Source: an alpha proteobacterium SCGC AAA536-G10 (GTDB lineage: Bacteria > Pseudomonadota > Alphaproteobacteria > Puniceispirillales > Marisalimonadaceae). Taken from it: a DNA stretch of 64,000 nucleotides. Each line of letters opens with the position of its first letter. Positions within the stretch are counted from its first letter, which is position 1. Below are positions 17,797 to 26,893 of the stretch, piece by piece. The notes under the pieces were generated by a model that made no database searches, was not told the origin of the DNA, and saw nothing but the letters and a program-made list of their open reading frames with translations. Location: NCBI GenBank assembly GCA_000384615.1, contig ARQU01000008.1, positions 37,025-101,024 of the forward strand. The letters are read 5' to 3'. A program made the translations under genes and the position numbers.

Positions 17797-19092
17797 ATGA
17801 GAATAAAACAACTTTTGATTGGAATTACAGCCTCTGTTATTGCTATTTCTAGTTATGTAGAAATTGCAGTTGCTGATCTAAAATTTCCAATGTTGGTTTA
17901 CCGAACAGGCGCATACGCACCTAATGGTATTCCAAACGCTGATGGTTTTGTAGATTACTACAAAATGATAAATGCTAGAGATGGCGGTATTGGTGGTGAA
18001 AAAATCTTACACCCTGAGTGTGAAACCGGTTATAAAACCCAAGTAGGCGTAGAGTGTTACGAAAAAAATAAAAAAGACGCTATGGTTTTCCAGCCTATGT
18101 CAACAGGTATTACTTACCAGTTGATTCCAAAAGCTACAGCTGATGGTGTAACAGTTTATTCAACTGGATACGGAAGGACATCTGCAGCAAACGGTAAGGT
18201 TTTTAAATGGATATTTAATGCTCCTGCAACTTATTGGGATGGTGCCACCCATATGATACGACATATAAGGAAAGAAAACTTTGGAAATATCAAAGGTAAA
18301 AAAGTAGCTTTAATTTACCACAACTCTGCTTATGGAAAGGAACCAATTAGGACACTTCAGGAAGCAGCTAAAAAACATGGTTTTAAATTAAGTTTATTAC
18401 CAGTTGATCATCCAGGACAAGAACAGAAAGCTACTTGGTTGAAAATACGTAAAAGTCGTCCCGACTATATTTTTATGTGGGGATGGGGTGTTATGAACCA
18501 AGTTGCTATAAAATCAGCTTCTTCTATTAAATTTCCAATGGATAAATTTATTGGAATTTGGTGGTCAGGATCTGAAAATGATGTTTTACCCGCTGGACAA
18601 GGTGCACATGGTTATAAAGCTTTGACATTTAATGCTCCAGGGGCTAATTACCAAGTGCATAAGGACATTAAAAAATATGTATTCGCAAAAGGTGAGCAAT
18701 CTGGTGACGGATCTCACTTTGGAACAGTCTTATACAACAGAGGGTTATTCCAAGCAATGGTTCAAGTTGAAGCTGCTGTAGTTGCACAAAAAATACATGG
18801 AACCTCTAAGATAACTCCTGCGATGTATCGTGATGGAATGGAAGCGGTAGATCTAAGTGCAGAAAGAATGGCTGAGTTAGGTTTCAAGGACTTTGCACCT
18901 CCATTTAAAAATAGTTGTGAAAACCATGGTGGTAGTGGACTTGCTGCAGTTCAACAGTGGGATGCCAAAGCTAAAAAATGGAGCTTAATTACTGAGTACA
19001 TGTATGGTGATAAAAGCATTACTGAGAAATTAATAGCTGAAGATTCAGCTAAATACGCTGCAGAACAAAAAATTGCTGAGCGTTGTAACTAA
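17797..19092 (+). CDS. periplasmic substrate-binding protein of the Liv-type importer
   Basis: 431-residue type 1 periplasmic binding protein with a Sec signal peptide: basic MRIKQ, hydrophobic core to about residue 22, and likely cleavage after AVA before DLKFPML near 26-27. The mature start PMLVYRTGAYAPNGIPNADGF resembles the branch of HAAT binding proteins found next to acyl-CoA synthetases rather than classical leucine-binding protein. Excellent ribosome site AAGGGAGGA precedes the ATG. A strong terminator follows. The ligand is unknown; the flanking CoA ligases suggest an organic acid. Confidence 0.9.
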   Translation: MRIKQLLIGITASVIAISSYVEIAVADLKFPMLVYRTGAYAPNGIPNADGFVDYYKMINARDGGIGGEKILHPECETGYKTQVGVECYEKNKKDAMVFQPMSTGITYQLIPKATADGVTVYSTGYGRTSAANGKVFKWIFNAPATYWDGATHMIRHIRKENFGNIKGKKVALIYHNSAYGKEPIRTLQEAAKKHGFKLSLLPVDHPGQEQKATWLKIRKSRPDYIFMWGWGVMNQVAIKSASSIKFPMDKFIGIWWSGSENDVLPAGQGAHGYKALTFNAPGANYQVHKDIKKYVFAKGEQSGDGSHFGTVLYNRGLFQAMVQVEAAVVAQKIHGTSKITPAMYRDGMEAVDLSAERMAELGFKDFAPPFKNSCENHGGSGLAAVQQWDAKAKKWSLITEYMYGDKSITEKLIAEDSAKYAAEQKIAERCN

Positions 19093-19099
19093 AATAATT

Positions 19100-19128
19100 G
19101 AGAGCCTAATAAATTAGGCTCTCTTTTA
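19100..19128 (+). terminator. Rho-independent terminator after the binding-protein gene
   Basis: GAGAGCCTAA and TTAGGCTCTC pair perfectly (10 bp) around a TAAA loop, followed by TTTT, starting 8 bases after the binding-protein stop. It is the best terminator in the window. Since five more same-strand genes follow, it probably terminates only part of the transcripts, leaving high binding-protein mRNA and lower downstream expression. Confidence 0.85.
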
Positions 19129-19146
19129 CCTAATAGGAAAAATAAA

Positions 19147-19980
19147 ATGGATGACATTAAAGTAAATAAAAAGTCTAGTACTGTAGAAGACATTCTAATA
19201 GTTAATAATATAGAGGTTGTTTACAGCCACGTTATTCTTGTTTTGAAAGGTGTAAGTTTAAAAGTCAAAAAGGGAGGAATAACAGCTTTACTTGGTGGTA
19301 ACGGTGCTGGAAAAAGCACAACACTTAAATCCATATCAAATTTATTAGCTTCAGAAAGAGGCGAAGTTACGAAAGGTTCTGTAACATTTAGTAATCAATA
19401 TATACATGACCTTGATCCGGCCCAATTAGTTAAAAGGGGCGTCATTCAGGTTATGGAAGGAAGACATTGCTTTGAGCATTTAACAGTTGAAGAAAATTTA
19501 CTTACCGGCGCTTACACTAGGAGTAACAATAAGGAAGTTAAAGATGACTTAGAAAGAGTATACAACTACTTTCCTAGACTTCGAGATAGAAGAACTTCTT
19601 TGGCAGGCTACACATCTGGTGGTGAACAACAAATGATAGCTATTGGAAGGGCTTTGATGGCTCACCCAACAATGATATTACTAGACGAACCTTCGATGGG
19701 ACTTGCTCCTCAACTTGTTAAACAAATATTTGAAATAGTTGCTGAAATAAATAGAAAAGAAGGTGTAACTATTTTATTAGCAGAACAGAATACTAATGTA
19801 GCTCTTCAGTACGCAGAATATGCCTATATTTTAGAAAATGGTCGAGTTGTTATGGAAGGAACTGCAGAGTCAATGAGAGATAATGAAGACGTAAAAGAAT
19901 TTTATCTTGGTATTTCTGGAGAAGGCCGACAATCATTTAAAGATGTTAAACAATATCGAAGACGTAAAAGATGGTTGTAA
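19147..19980 (+). CDS. ABC transporter ATPase, LivF type
   Basis: 277-residue ATPase partner of the LivG-like protein. Walker A GGNGAGKST lies near residue 48, signature TSGGEQQMIAIGRAL near 156, Walker B MILLDEPSMGLAP near 176 and EQNTNVALQYA near 216. The C-terminus adds a basic tail (QYRRRKRW). It starts 19 bases after the terminator T-run with AGGAAAA as ribosome site, and the PaaK-like gene follows by 6 bases. Confidence 0.93.
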   Translation: MDDIKVNKKSSTVEDILIVNNIEVVYSHVILVLKGVSLKVKKGGITALLGGNGAGKSTTLKSISNLLASERGEVTKGSVTFSNQYIHDLDPAQLVKRGVIQVMEGRHCFEHLTVEENLLTGAYTRSNNKEVKDDLERVYNYFPRLRDRRTSLAGYTSGGEQQMIAIGRALMAHPTMILLDEPSMGLAPQLVKQIFEIVAEINRKEGVTILLAEQNTNVALQYAEYAYILENGRVVMEGTAESMRDNEDVKEFYLGISGEGRQSFKDVKQYRRRKRWL

Positions 19981-19986
19981 GAAAAA

Positions 19987-21231
19987 ATGATAAAAAATAA
20001 ATTTTTTGATGATTTAGAAATACGTTCTAAAGATGAAAGAATTTCAGATCATTTAAAAAAATTAAATAACTTAATTGAAAAAGCAAAACAAAATAAAAAT
20101 CAATTACTGAGATTTAATGTTGAAATCGAAGATCTAGATGATCTTAGTCAAATTCCTTTATTAAGAAAATCCGATTTAATTGACAAACAATCTAAGCAAC
20201 CCCCTTTTGCTGAATTAAATGTAAGTGAAATTAGAGATTTTGCCCATATCTACCGATCTCCTGGGCCAATATATGATTTGGATGGCTATTCACAAAATTG
20301 GTGGAGATTTGCCAGGGCATTACATGCAGCTGACTTTAGATATGGTGATATAGTTCAAAATTGTTTTTCTTACCATTTCACTCCAGCAGGAGCGATGTTT
20401 GAAGAAGCTGCAAAAATTTTAAAATGTACAGTTATTCCAGCTGGTGGAGAGAATACAGATATGCAACTAGAAGTTATGCACGATATCGGAACTTCAGCTT
20501 ATGTCGGTGTACCAGACTTTTTAAAAATAATTTTAGAAAAGGCTGATGAAAAAAAAATATCACTTTCAAAACTTACAAAAGCAATGGTAACTGGTGGACC
20601 ATTATTTCCAGCTGTGGCACAAAATTTCAAAGACCGTAACATTCAAGCAAGACAATGTTATGGAACTGCTGATTTAGGCCTTGTTGCTTATGAAGCTGCT
20701 GAAAGTGAAGGGATGGTAATTGATGAAGATGTAATATTAGAAATAGTTAAGCCTGGTACTGGAAAACCTGTAAAAGATGGTGAGGTAGGAGAAGTTGTTG
20801 TAACTGTTCTTAATAATTATGAATTACCAATTATTAGATTTGCTACAGGTGATCTATCGGCAATAATGGATGGTGAAAGTATTACTGGTAGAACTAATAA
20901 AAGAATTAAAGGTTGGATGGGAAGAGCTGATCAAACAACAAAAGTGAGAGGTATGTTTGTACAACCATCTCAAGTCAATAAAATTCTTGAAAATCTGAAA
21001 ATTGATAATGAAGCTAGAATGATAATAAGCAGGTCTAATGATAAAGACGAACTACTACTTAAAGTAGAGTCCAACATAACAAACAGCTCAGAAATTGAAA
21101 CAATGAAACAAAAAATTTCAGATGAAATTAAAAATGTAATTAATTTAAGAGGAACTTTAGAAATAGTTCCCGTAAATAGTTTACCTAATGATGGAAAAGT
21201 GATAGACGATACTCGTGATTTTGGAGAATAA
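19987..21231 (+). CDS. PaaK-like phenylacetate-CoA ligase family protein
   Basis: 414-residue adenylate-forming protein of the PaaK type, near the shorter end of that family. Visible: RSPGPIYDLDGYS in the N-terminal region where PaaK has its nucleotide loop, GGPLFP near 202, CYGTADLGLVAYE near 222, FATGDLSAI near 284 and WMGRADQTTKVRGMFV near 310. PaaK enzymes activate arylacetates. Its place inside an importer operon suggests a second CoA-activation step or a distinct substrate from the ligase at 12876. The next gene begins 2 bases after its stop. Confidence 0.8.
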   Translation: MIKNKFFDDLEIRSKDERISDHLKKLNNLIEKAKQNKNQLLRFNVEIEDLDDLSQIPLLRKSDLIDKQSKQPPFAELNVSEIRDFAHIYRSPGPIYDLDGYSQNWWRFARALHAADFRYGDIVQNCFSYHFTPAGAMFEEAAKILKCTVIPAGGENTDMQLEVMHDIGTSAYVGVPDFLKIILEKADEKKISLSKLTKAMVTGGPLFPAVAQNFKDRNIQARQCYGTADLGLVAYEAAESEGMVIDEDVILEIVKPGTGKPVKDGEVGEVVVTVLNNYELPIIRFATGDLSAIMDGESITGRTNKRIKGWMGRADQTTKVRGMFVQPSQVNKILENLKIDNEARMIISRSNDKDELLLKVESNITNSSEIETMKQKISDEIKNVINLRGTLEIVPVNSLPNDGKVIDDTRDFGE

Positions 21232-21233
21232 AA

Positions 21234-21983
21234 ATGAAAATTGAAAATGTTAAAGCAGTTATAACTGGTGCTGGAAGTGGTCTTGGAGAAGGCACCGCAA
21301 GATACTTAAAGGATAGAGGAGCAGAACTTCTATTAATAGACTTAAACGCCGAAGGTCTAAAAAAAGTAGCTAAAGAAACAGATGCTAAATATTTCGTTGG
21401 AGATGTTTCAAACGAAGAAGAAATGAAAAAAGCAATTGAAGATTTTGATGGCATTAATTGCTTAGTTAATTGTGCCGGAATAGCTGTTGGTGCTAAAGTT
21501 GTATCCAGTAGAGGAATGCATGATTTAAGTTTGTTTGAAAAAGTTCTCAAAGTAAATTTAATTGGTAGCTTTAATATGCTAAGGTTGTGCGCTGACAAAA
21601 TGCAGGCTAATCAACCTGACAACGAAGGTGAAAAAGGTGTCGTTATAAATACAGCTTCAGTTGCAGCTTACGATGGACAAGTGGGACAAGCAGCCTACTC
21701 AGCTTCAAAAGGTGGTATTGTTGGAATGACTTTACCTATTGCAAGAGAGTTGGCTTCAAATGGTATAAGAGTTAATACAATTGCTCCTGGTTTATTTGCC
21801 ACCGCTATGTTGTCAGGCATGAGTGATGAAGTACAAAAAAGCTTAATCGCAACTACTGTTTTCCCAAAACGTCTAGGTACACCTCTAGAATATGCGATGT
21901 TAGTCGAAAGTGTTTTAACTAATGTATTATTAAATGGCGAAACAATCAGACTTGACGGGTCGGTTCGTTTAGCTCCTAGATAA
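21234..21983 (+). CDS. SDR oxidoreductase, 3-hydroxyacyl-CoA dehydrogenase type 2-like
   Basis: 249-residue classical short-chain dehydrogenase. NAD-binding GAGSGLGEG lies at about 11-19, Asp after beta2 (LLLIDLNAEGL) indicates NAD rather than NADP, NCAGIA near 80, Ser near 139 (NTASVAAY) and YSASKGG near 155-159. The sequence resembles the HSD17B10/3-hydroxyacyl-CoA dehydrogenase type 2 group (VRVNTIAPGLF-like IRVNTIAPGLFATAM). It would oxidise a 3-hydroxyacyl-CoA, following hydration by the MaoC-like protein encoded next. Confidence 0.85.
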   Translation: MKIENVKAVITGAGSGLGEGTARYLKDRGAELLLIDLNAEGLKKVAKETDAKYFVGDVSNEEEMKKAIEDFDGINCLVNCAGIAVGAKVVSSRGMHDLSLFEKVLKVNLIGSFNMLRLCADKMQANQPDNEGEKGVVINTASVAAYDGQVGQAAYSASKGGIVGMTLPIARELASNGIRVNTIAPGLFATAMLSGMSDEVQKSLIATTVFPKRLGTPLEYAMLVESVLTNVLLNGETIRLDGSVRLAPR

Positions 21984-22007
21984 AAGCATTTTAAGTAAAT
22001 TTCATTA

Positions 22008-22460
22008 ATGATATTAAAGCCAAAATATTTTGAAGATTTTGAAGTCGGTTTAACCTTTGAGTCTGAACCCTCTTTCATTTCTAAAGAAGAAATTATTGAT
22101 TTTGCTTCAAAATACGATCCTCAATCTTTTCATTTAGATGAAAAAGCAGCAAATAATGGTCCATTTGGTCAACTTACTTCAAGCGGCTTCATGACTTTAG
22201 GAAAATCTTTTACACAAATATTTAAAATGGGAGTTTATGACGGAACAAGTATGGGAGCTTGGGGTATTGACGAATTAAGATGGACAAAACCAGTATATCC
22301 GGGTGACTATTTGAAAACAAAAATAGAAGTCCTGGAAGCAAAAAAATCAACTAAAAATCCAAAACGAGGCACTGCTAGGTTAAAACATACTGTTACTAAT
22401 CAAAATAATGAAATTGTTATGACTTGGATATCTAATCAAATGCTAAGAACTAAAAGATAA
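22008..22460 (+). CDS. MaoC-like (R)-hydratase/dehydratase
   Basis: 150-residue single hot-dog-fold protein with the MaoC hydratase 2 motif around residues 28-50 (FASKYDPQSFHLDEKAA), which carries the catalytic Asp and His. Size is normal for a single-domain MaoC protein. It is the last gene of the importer operon, 24 bases after the SDR gene, and likely hydrates an enoyl-CoA made from the imported acid. Convergent with the CBS gene 12 bases on. Confidence 0.85.
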   Translation: MILKPKYFEDFEVGLTFESEPSFISKEEIIDFASKYDPQSFHLDEKAANNGPFGQLTSSGFMTLGKSFTQIFKMGVYDGTSMGAWGIDELRWTKPVYPGDYLKTKIEVLEAKKSTKNPKRGTARLKHTVTNQNNEIVMTWISNQMLRTKR

Positions 22461-22472
22461 ATTAAAATCCTC

Positions 22473-23006
22473 TTATAAAAAAGCTTTCATAGCAGCTATT
22501 ATAGCAACTCCATAAATTACCATAAATATTAATAATGTATTGATTGAGAACCCCTTCATAAATGAGGCTTTAGCTAATTGTGAAGCTTGAAATATTAAAT
22601 CTGGCCAGGTATAGGACACAAAGTCACCCTGGGTAAAAATAACTTTAATTTTTCCATCGGCATCCACTACAGGTAATCTTCTAAACCTATCATTTGACAT
22701 TATCCTTAACCAATCAACCACATCATCATTCTCATTGGCAACCCTTGGATTGAGGGTCATTATATCCTCTAATTTAGTTGTTTTTGGAGACATATTGTTA
22801 TTTACCAATTTCTTTACAATATCTCTTTCAGTCACAATTCCGACAACTTTATCTTTACTATCTACAATTACAACTGAACCATAATTTTTATCAGCCATAA
22901 CAGCAATTGCTTGAGATACTTTTTCTTTACCTAAAAAAGTAACTGGTTTTGGTTTAGTTTTAAATTCTGGTCTATCTACTAGACGACCACCTCTACGAGT
23001 TTCCAA
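22473..23006 (-). CDS. CBS-domain protein with C-terminal membrane anchor
   Basis: 177 residues: a basic N-terminus, two CBS motifs (about 25-80 and 85-140) and a hydrophobic C-terminal helix (about 154-175) that could anchor it in the membrane. CBS pairs bind adenine nucleotides; ITERDIV and FTQGDFV match the usual CBS strand endings. The start is TTG at 23006, preceded by GAGGT at good spacing, with no in-frame ATG nearby. No enzyme domain is attached, so it is probably a regulatory sensor; the partner is not evident. Confidence 0.8.
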   Translation of the reverse strand: METRRGGRLVDRPEFKTKPKPVTFLGKEKVSQAIAVMADKNYGSVVIVDSKDKVVGIVTERDIVKKLVNNNMSPKTTKLEDIMTLNPRVANENDDVVDWLRIMSNDRFRRLPVVDADGKIKVIFTQGDFVSYTWPDLIFQASQLAKASFMKGFSINTLLIFMVIYGVAIIAAMKAFL

Positions 23007-23100
23007 TTTTTACCTCATATATTTTATTCGGATTTTTATCTCAATATAATACTTATTATAATATAGACAAGTTAAAGAAATATTACTTTATATAAAAATT

Positions 23101-23403
23101 TTAAGTGTTATAAGTTATCCAACCCGAATAACCCTCATCCATACTAAAAACATTTTTAAATCCGTGATGACTAAAAAAATTTGCAGCAGATTGACTTGAA
23201 TGACCATGATAACAGTAAATCAAAATTGTTTCATTTTTATCTTTATCTTGGAGAAATTTATCGATATTTAAATCTTCAACATGAATAGCCTTTTCAATAT
23301 GACCTTTTGAAAATGAGTTGTGATCTCTTATATCAATTAAGATTAAATCATTATTTTTAATAAGATTTATTGCTTCTTTTATTGAAATGCATTCGAAAGA
23401 CAC
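23101..23403 (-). CDS. glpE: rhodanese-like thiosulfate sulfurtransferase, GlpE type
   Basis: 100-residue single-domain rhodanese. The active-site loop CYHGHSSQ near residue 64 closely matches E. coli GlpE (CYHGNSSQ). LIDIRDHNSFSKGHIEKA is the conserved N-terminal rhodanese segment. The start is GTG at 23403, only 4 bases after the thiolase stop, so it is coupled to the acyl-CoA operon. It would move sulfane sulfur to cyanide or thioredoxin-type acceptors in the cytoplasm. Confidence 0.85.
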   Translation of the reverse strand: MSFECISIKEAINLIKNNDLILIDIRDHNSFSKGHIEKAIHVEDLNIDKFLQDKDKNETILIYCYHGHSSQSAANFFSHHGFKNVFSMDEGYSGWITYNT

Positions 23404-23407
23404 TTGT

Positions 23408-24580
23408 TTACAAAGCCTCTATAATTACCGCTATTCCTTGACCCCCACCAATACACATAGTTGCAAGACCATATTTACCTTTACGCTTTCTTAATTCATA
23501 AACAAGTTTTGTCATAATTATTGCTCCCGTTGCGCCTACTGGATGACCTAGGGCAATTGCACCGCCATTCACATTTACAATTTCAGGGTCTAGGCCTAAT
23601 TGTTTATTAACAGCACATGCTTGAGCTGCAAACGCTTCATTTGATTCAATTAAATCTAAATCTGATACATTTAACCCTACTTTGTTTAATGCCATTTTTG
23701 AAGCTGGAACTGGTCCCATACCCATTTCATCAGGGTCAACACCACCAAATCCGTACGAAACAATCCTGGCTAATGGCGTACCTTTTTTAGCCTTATCTTC
23801 ATTAGCAAGGATCAAGGCTGATGCGCCATCATTAATTCCAGAAGCATTACCAGCTGTAACCACTCCATTTTTTTTAAAAGCCGTTCTCAGAGTAGATAAA
23901 GTATCTATACTAGTATCTGGCTTTGGATGTTCATCTGTTTCAAAAATTTCAATTCCTTTTCTAGTTTTTATTTCAATTGGTAATATTTGCTCTTTAAAAG
24001 ATCCATTATCAATTGCCTTGCTTGCTCTTTGTTGACTACTTAAAGCAAATTGATCTTGCATGTCTCTACTAATTTGATATCTGCTTGATATATTTTCAGC
24101 CGTAATACCCATATGACCATGACCAAATGGATCATGTAATGCACCCAGCATCATATCATGAACTTTTCCGTCTCCCATTCTTGATCCCCAACGAAACCCT
24201 TCTACGATATGTGCCCCATTAGACATAACTTCTACACCCCCAGCTATTGATATTTTCGCATCTCCTAATATTAATAGTTGAATAGCACTTACAATAGCCT
24301 GAAGTCCTGAGCCACAAAGTCTATTAACTGTTAACGCAGCGGATTCTTTACTCATACCAGCTTGAAGAGCTATAACTCTACTTACGTACATATCTCTCGG
24401 CTCAGTATGAATTACATTCCCAAAAACAGCGTGTTCAACCTCGTCAGCATCATACCCAGATCTTGCAATTGCTTCTTTAGCGACCAAAGTACCCAGATCT
24501 ACCGGGCAAAAACTCTTCAGTGTACCCCCAAATCCACCAATCGCAGATCTGTTTGCAGACATTATATACACATCATTCAT
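23408..24580 (-). CDS. acetyl-CoA C-acetyltransferase (thiolase)
   Basis: 390-residue thiolase. Nucleophile Cys in NRLCGSGLQAI near residue 88, His in GHPVGATG near 343, and the second Cys in CIGGGQGIA near 379 are all present. The open frame reaches a TTG at 24595, but ATG 24580 has GGAGG 8 bases before it and starts the normal MNDVYIMSA. It makes or cleaves acetoacetyl-CoA or 3-ketoacyl-CoA. It follows the HIBYL-CoA hydrolase gene by 28 bases. Whether biosynthetic or degradative cannot be told; context favours degradation. Confidence 0.9.
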   Translation of the reverse strand: MNDVYIMSANRSAIGGFGGTLKSFCPVDLGTLVAKEAIARSGYDADEVEHAVFGNVIHTEPRDMYVSRVIALQAGMSKESAALTVNRLCGSGLQAIVSAIQLLILGDAKISIAGGVEVMSNGAHIVEGFRWGSRMGDGKVHDMMLGALHDPFGHGHMGITAENISSRYQISRDMQDQFALSSQQRASKAIDNGSFKEQILPIEIKTRKGIEIFETDEHPKPDTSIDTLSTLRTAFKKNGVVTAGNASGINDGASALILANEDKAKKGTPLARIVSYGFGGVDPDEMGMGPVPASKMALNKVGLNVSDLDLIESNEAFAAQACAVNKQLGLDPEIVNVNGGAIALGHPVGATGAIIMTKLVYELRKRKGKYGLATMCIGGGQGIAVIIEAL

Positions 24581-24608
24581 AATACTTTCCTCCAAGATAA
24601 TCTCTATT

Positions 24609-25688
24609 CTAATTTGTTAAAACTAAATCTAAATTTCCTAATACTTCAAAAAATTTATTAACTCTACCTTCATCAACATCCTTAATATTAGACGGTTGCC
24701 AGTTTGGTTTTCTGTCTTTATCAACGAGCATTGCTCTAACACCTTCAAAAAAATCACCAATCTCCAGACAACGCTGAACCATTCTATATTCCATTATCAA
24801 TTCATCCTTTAGAGTCATTTTACTAGCATCTCTTATTTGCTTTAAAGAAATTTTTAATGATGTAGGTGATTTATGTTTTAATTCTTCGAATTGAGCATTC
24901 AAAAATTCATTTCCAGTTATTGAGAGAGATTCACATTTTTCAAAAATTTGTTCAATTGTATCAAATGAAAATGCATCCTTAATAATATTTTCATTTGTTA
25001 TTAAGACACTGTCTTCTGAATTTGGATTTGAAGAGAGGCTATTAACTATACTATCAACTTTGTCATTCGTACTTGGTGAAGAAGAAATTAACATTTTTTT
25101 TAAATTTCCTATATCACTTGAAGAAACATAGTGAGTTATGAGTTTAAGTTTCATAAGATCATATGCTTTAATTCTTGCCCCAACTAGAGACAGCCAAGCT
25201 CCTATTCCTTTATCCAACTGACCTAACAACCATCCACCTCCTACATCAGGAAACAAACCAATAGCTGTTTCAGGCATTGCAAACATAGTCTTTTCAGACG
25301 CTACAACGTGACTTCCGTGCATTGATACTCCTACTCCACCCCCCATGGTGTATCCATTGATTAATGATATAAATGGTTTTTTAAAATTACTAATTTTAAA
25401 ATTTAAAGTATATTCGTCATAAAAAAATGACTGAGATAAGTTAGTGGGTGGGCCTCCATCTTCTAAGACTTCTTTTCTTAATTTAATAACATCACCACCT
25501 GCACAAAATGATTTATCACCTGCTCCCTCAATGATTACACAATTTATGTGTTCACTTATTTCCCAAGAGTTTAGATATTTATTTATTTTTTGAACCATTG
25601 GATAAGTTAGGGCATTCAATCTATCCGGCCTGTTTAAAGTTATTATTCCAATCCCATTTTCTTCAGTAAATATAACTTCTTCTGACAT
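24609..25688 (-). CDS. 3-hydroxyisobutyryl-CoA hydrolase
   Basis: 359-residue crotonase-fold protein of the HIBYL-CoA hydrolase branch, longer than enoyl-CoA hydratases (about 260). Typical segments are GGDVIKL, NGYTMGGGVGVSMHG near 110, and ETAIGLFPDVGGGW near 140. It releases 3-hydroxyisobutyrate in valine breakdown. The adjacent upstream gene is an isobutyryl-CoA-type dehydrogenase, two steps earlier in the same pathway, which supports the call. Ribosome site AAAGGATAA precedes the ATG. Confidence 0.87.
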   Translation of the reverse strand: MSEEVIFTEENGIGIITLNRPDRLNALTYPMVQKINKYLNSWEISEHINCVIIEGAGDKSFCAGGDVIKLRKEVLEDGGPPTNLSQSFFYDEYTLNFKISNFKKPFISLINGYTMGGGVGVSMHGSHVVASEKTMFAMPETAIGLFPDVGGGWLLGQLDKGIGAWLSLVGARIKAYDLMKLKLITHYVSSSDIGNLKKMLISSSPSTNDKVDSIVNSLSSNPNSEDSVLITNENIIKDAFSFDTIEQIFEKCESLSITGNEFLNAQFEELKHKSPTSLKISLKQIRDASKMTLKDELIMEYRMVQRCLEIGDFFEGVRAMLVDKDRKPNWQPSNIKDVDEGRVNKFFEVLGNLDLVLTN

Positions 25689-25710
25689 TGTTAATTTATC
25701 CTTTATTAAT

Positions 25711-26853
25711 TTAATTACTTTTTAAGTCTCTTGAAATAATTACTCTCATTATTTCATTTGTTCCCTCTAATATCTGATGTACCCTTAAATCTCTTACTAG
25801 TCTCTCTAAAGGAAAGTCTTTTAAATATCCATAACCACCATGAATTTGGAGTGCCATATCACATATTTCAGAACAAATATCAGTTGCATATCTTTTGGCC
25901 ATAGCACAAAGTTTAGTAGCTTTACCATCATGAGTATCAAGACTACGCGCAGCTCTTAATACCATTAATCTAGCTGCTTCTAATTCGGTTGCCATATCTG
26001 CTAGCTTGAATTGAGTAACTTGAAATTGATCGATAGATTTTCCAAATTGCTTCCTTTCTGCCGAGTAGCTAATTGATGCTTCTAAAGCTGCTCTTGCTCC
26101 ACCCAATGAACAGGCTGCAATATTCACTCTACCTCCATCAAGACCTTTCATTGCTATTTTAAAGCCATCTCCCTCATTTCCAACTAAGTTATCAATTGGA
26201 ATTTCACAATTATCAAAATTAACCATGGATGTATGTTGACTATTCCATCCCATTTTTTTTTCTTGTTTTCCAAATGATAGACCTTTTGTTCCTTTTTCTA
26301 CTAGCAGACAAGAAACCCCATTTGCACCTTCTTCACCTGTACGGCACATGACAGCAAAAACATCACTGGTAGGACCGCCCGATATAAAACTTTTAGACCC
26401 ATTTAATATATAATGACTGTTCCCTTTTTTAGAGGCACTCGTTTTTAAAGCCACAGCGTCTGATCCAGAACCTGGTTCAGTTAAACAGTAACTAGACATA
26501 ATTTCCATTGTAGATAATTTATTAATAAATCTTTCCTTTATAGCATCTGATCCATGCGCATCTATCATCCATGTTACCATATTGTGTATCGATATATAAG
26601 CAGCCGTAGAGACGCATCCTCTTGATAATTCTTCAAATATAATCGCAGCATCTAATCTACTTAGACCCGAACCTCCATGTGATTCATTCACGTATATTGC
26701 TGCCAAACCTAGTTCAGCAGCTTTTTTTAATGTCTCTACTGGAAATATCTCGTTTTGATCCCAATCAGCAGCATAAGGCATTAGCTCAGTTTCAGAAAAA
26801 CCCTTTGCCATATCTTTTATAGCTAATTGGTCTTCGTTGTATTCAAAATTCAT
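25711..26853 (-). CDS. acyl-CoA dehydrogenase, isobutyryl-CoA dehydrogenase (ACAD8)-like
   Basis: 380-residue standard acyl-CoA dehydrogenase. CLTEPGSGSDA near 130 binds FAD/substrate, and the catalytic glutamate lies in ILEGTNEIMRV near 362. SLGGARAAL and ERKQFGK are typical. The open frame runs to a TTG at 26880, but ATG 26853 follows AAGAGGT and starts MNFEYNEDQLA. Pairing with HIBYL-CoA hydrolase and a thiolase supports valine/isobutyryl-CoA oxidation. A 2-methylbutyryl or other short-chain acyl-CoA remains possible. Confidence 0.87.
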   Translation of the reverse strand: MNFEYNEDQLAIKDMAKGFSETELMPYAADWDQNEIFPVETLKKAAELGLAAIYVNESHGGSGLSRLDAAIIFEELSRGCVSTAAYISIHNMVTWMIDAHGSDAIKERFINKLSTMEIMSSYCLTEPGSGSDAVALKTSASKKGNSHYILNGSKSFISGGPTSDVFAVMCRTGEEGANGVSCLLVEKGTKGLSFGKQEKKMGWNSQHTSMVNFDNCEIPIDNLVGNEGDGFKIAMKGLDGGRVNIAACSLGGARAALEASISYSAERKQFGKSIDQFQVTQFKLADMATELEAARLMVLRAARSLDTHDGKATKLCAMAKRYATDICSEICDMALQIHGGYGYLKDFPLERLVRDLRVHQILEGTNEIMRVIISRDLKSN

Positions 26854-26893
26854 TTTTCTACCTCTTAACTTCCATATCAAATAGATATTAAAT

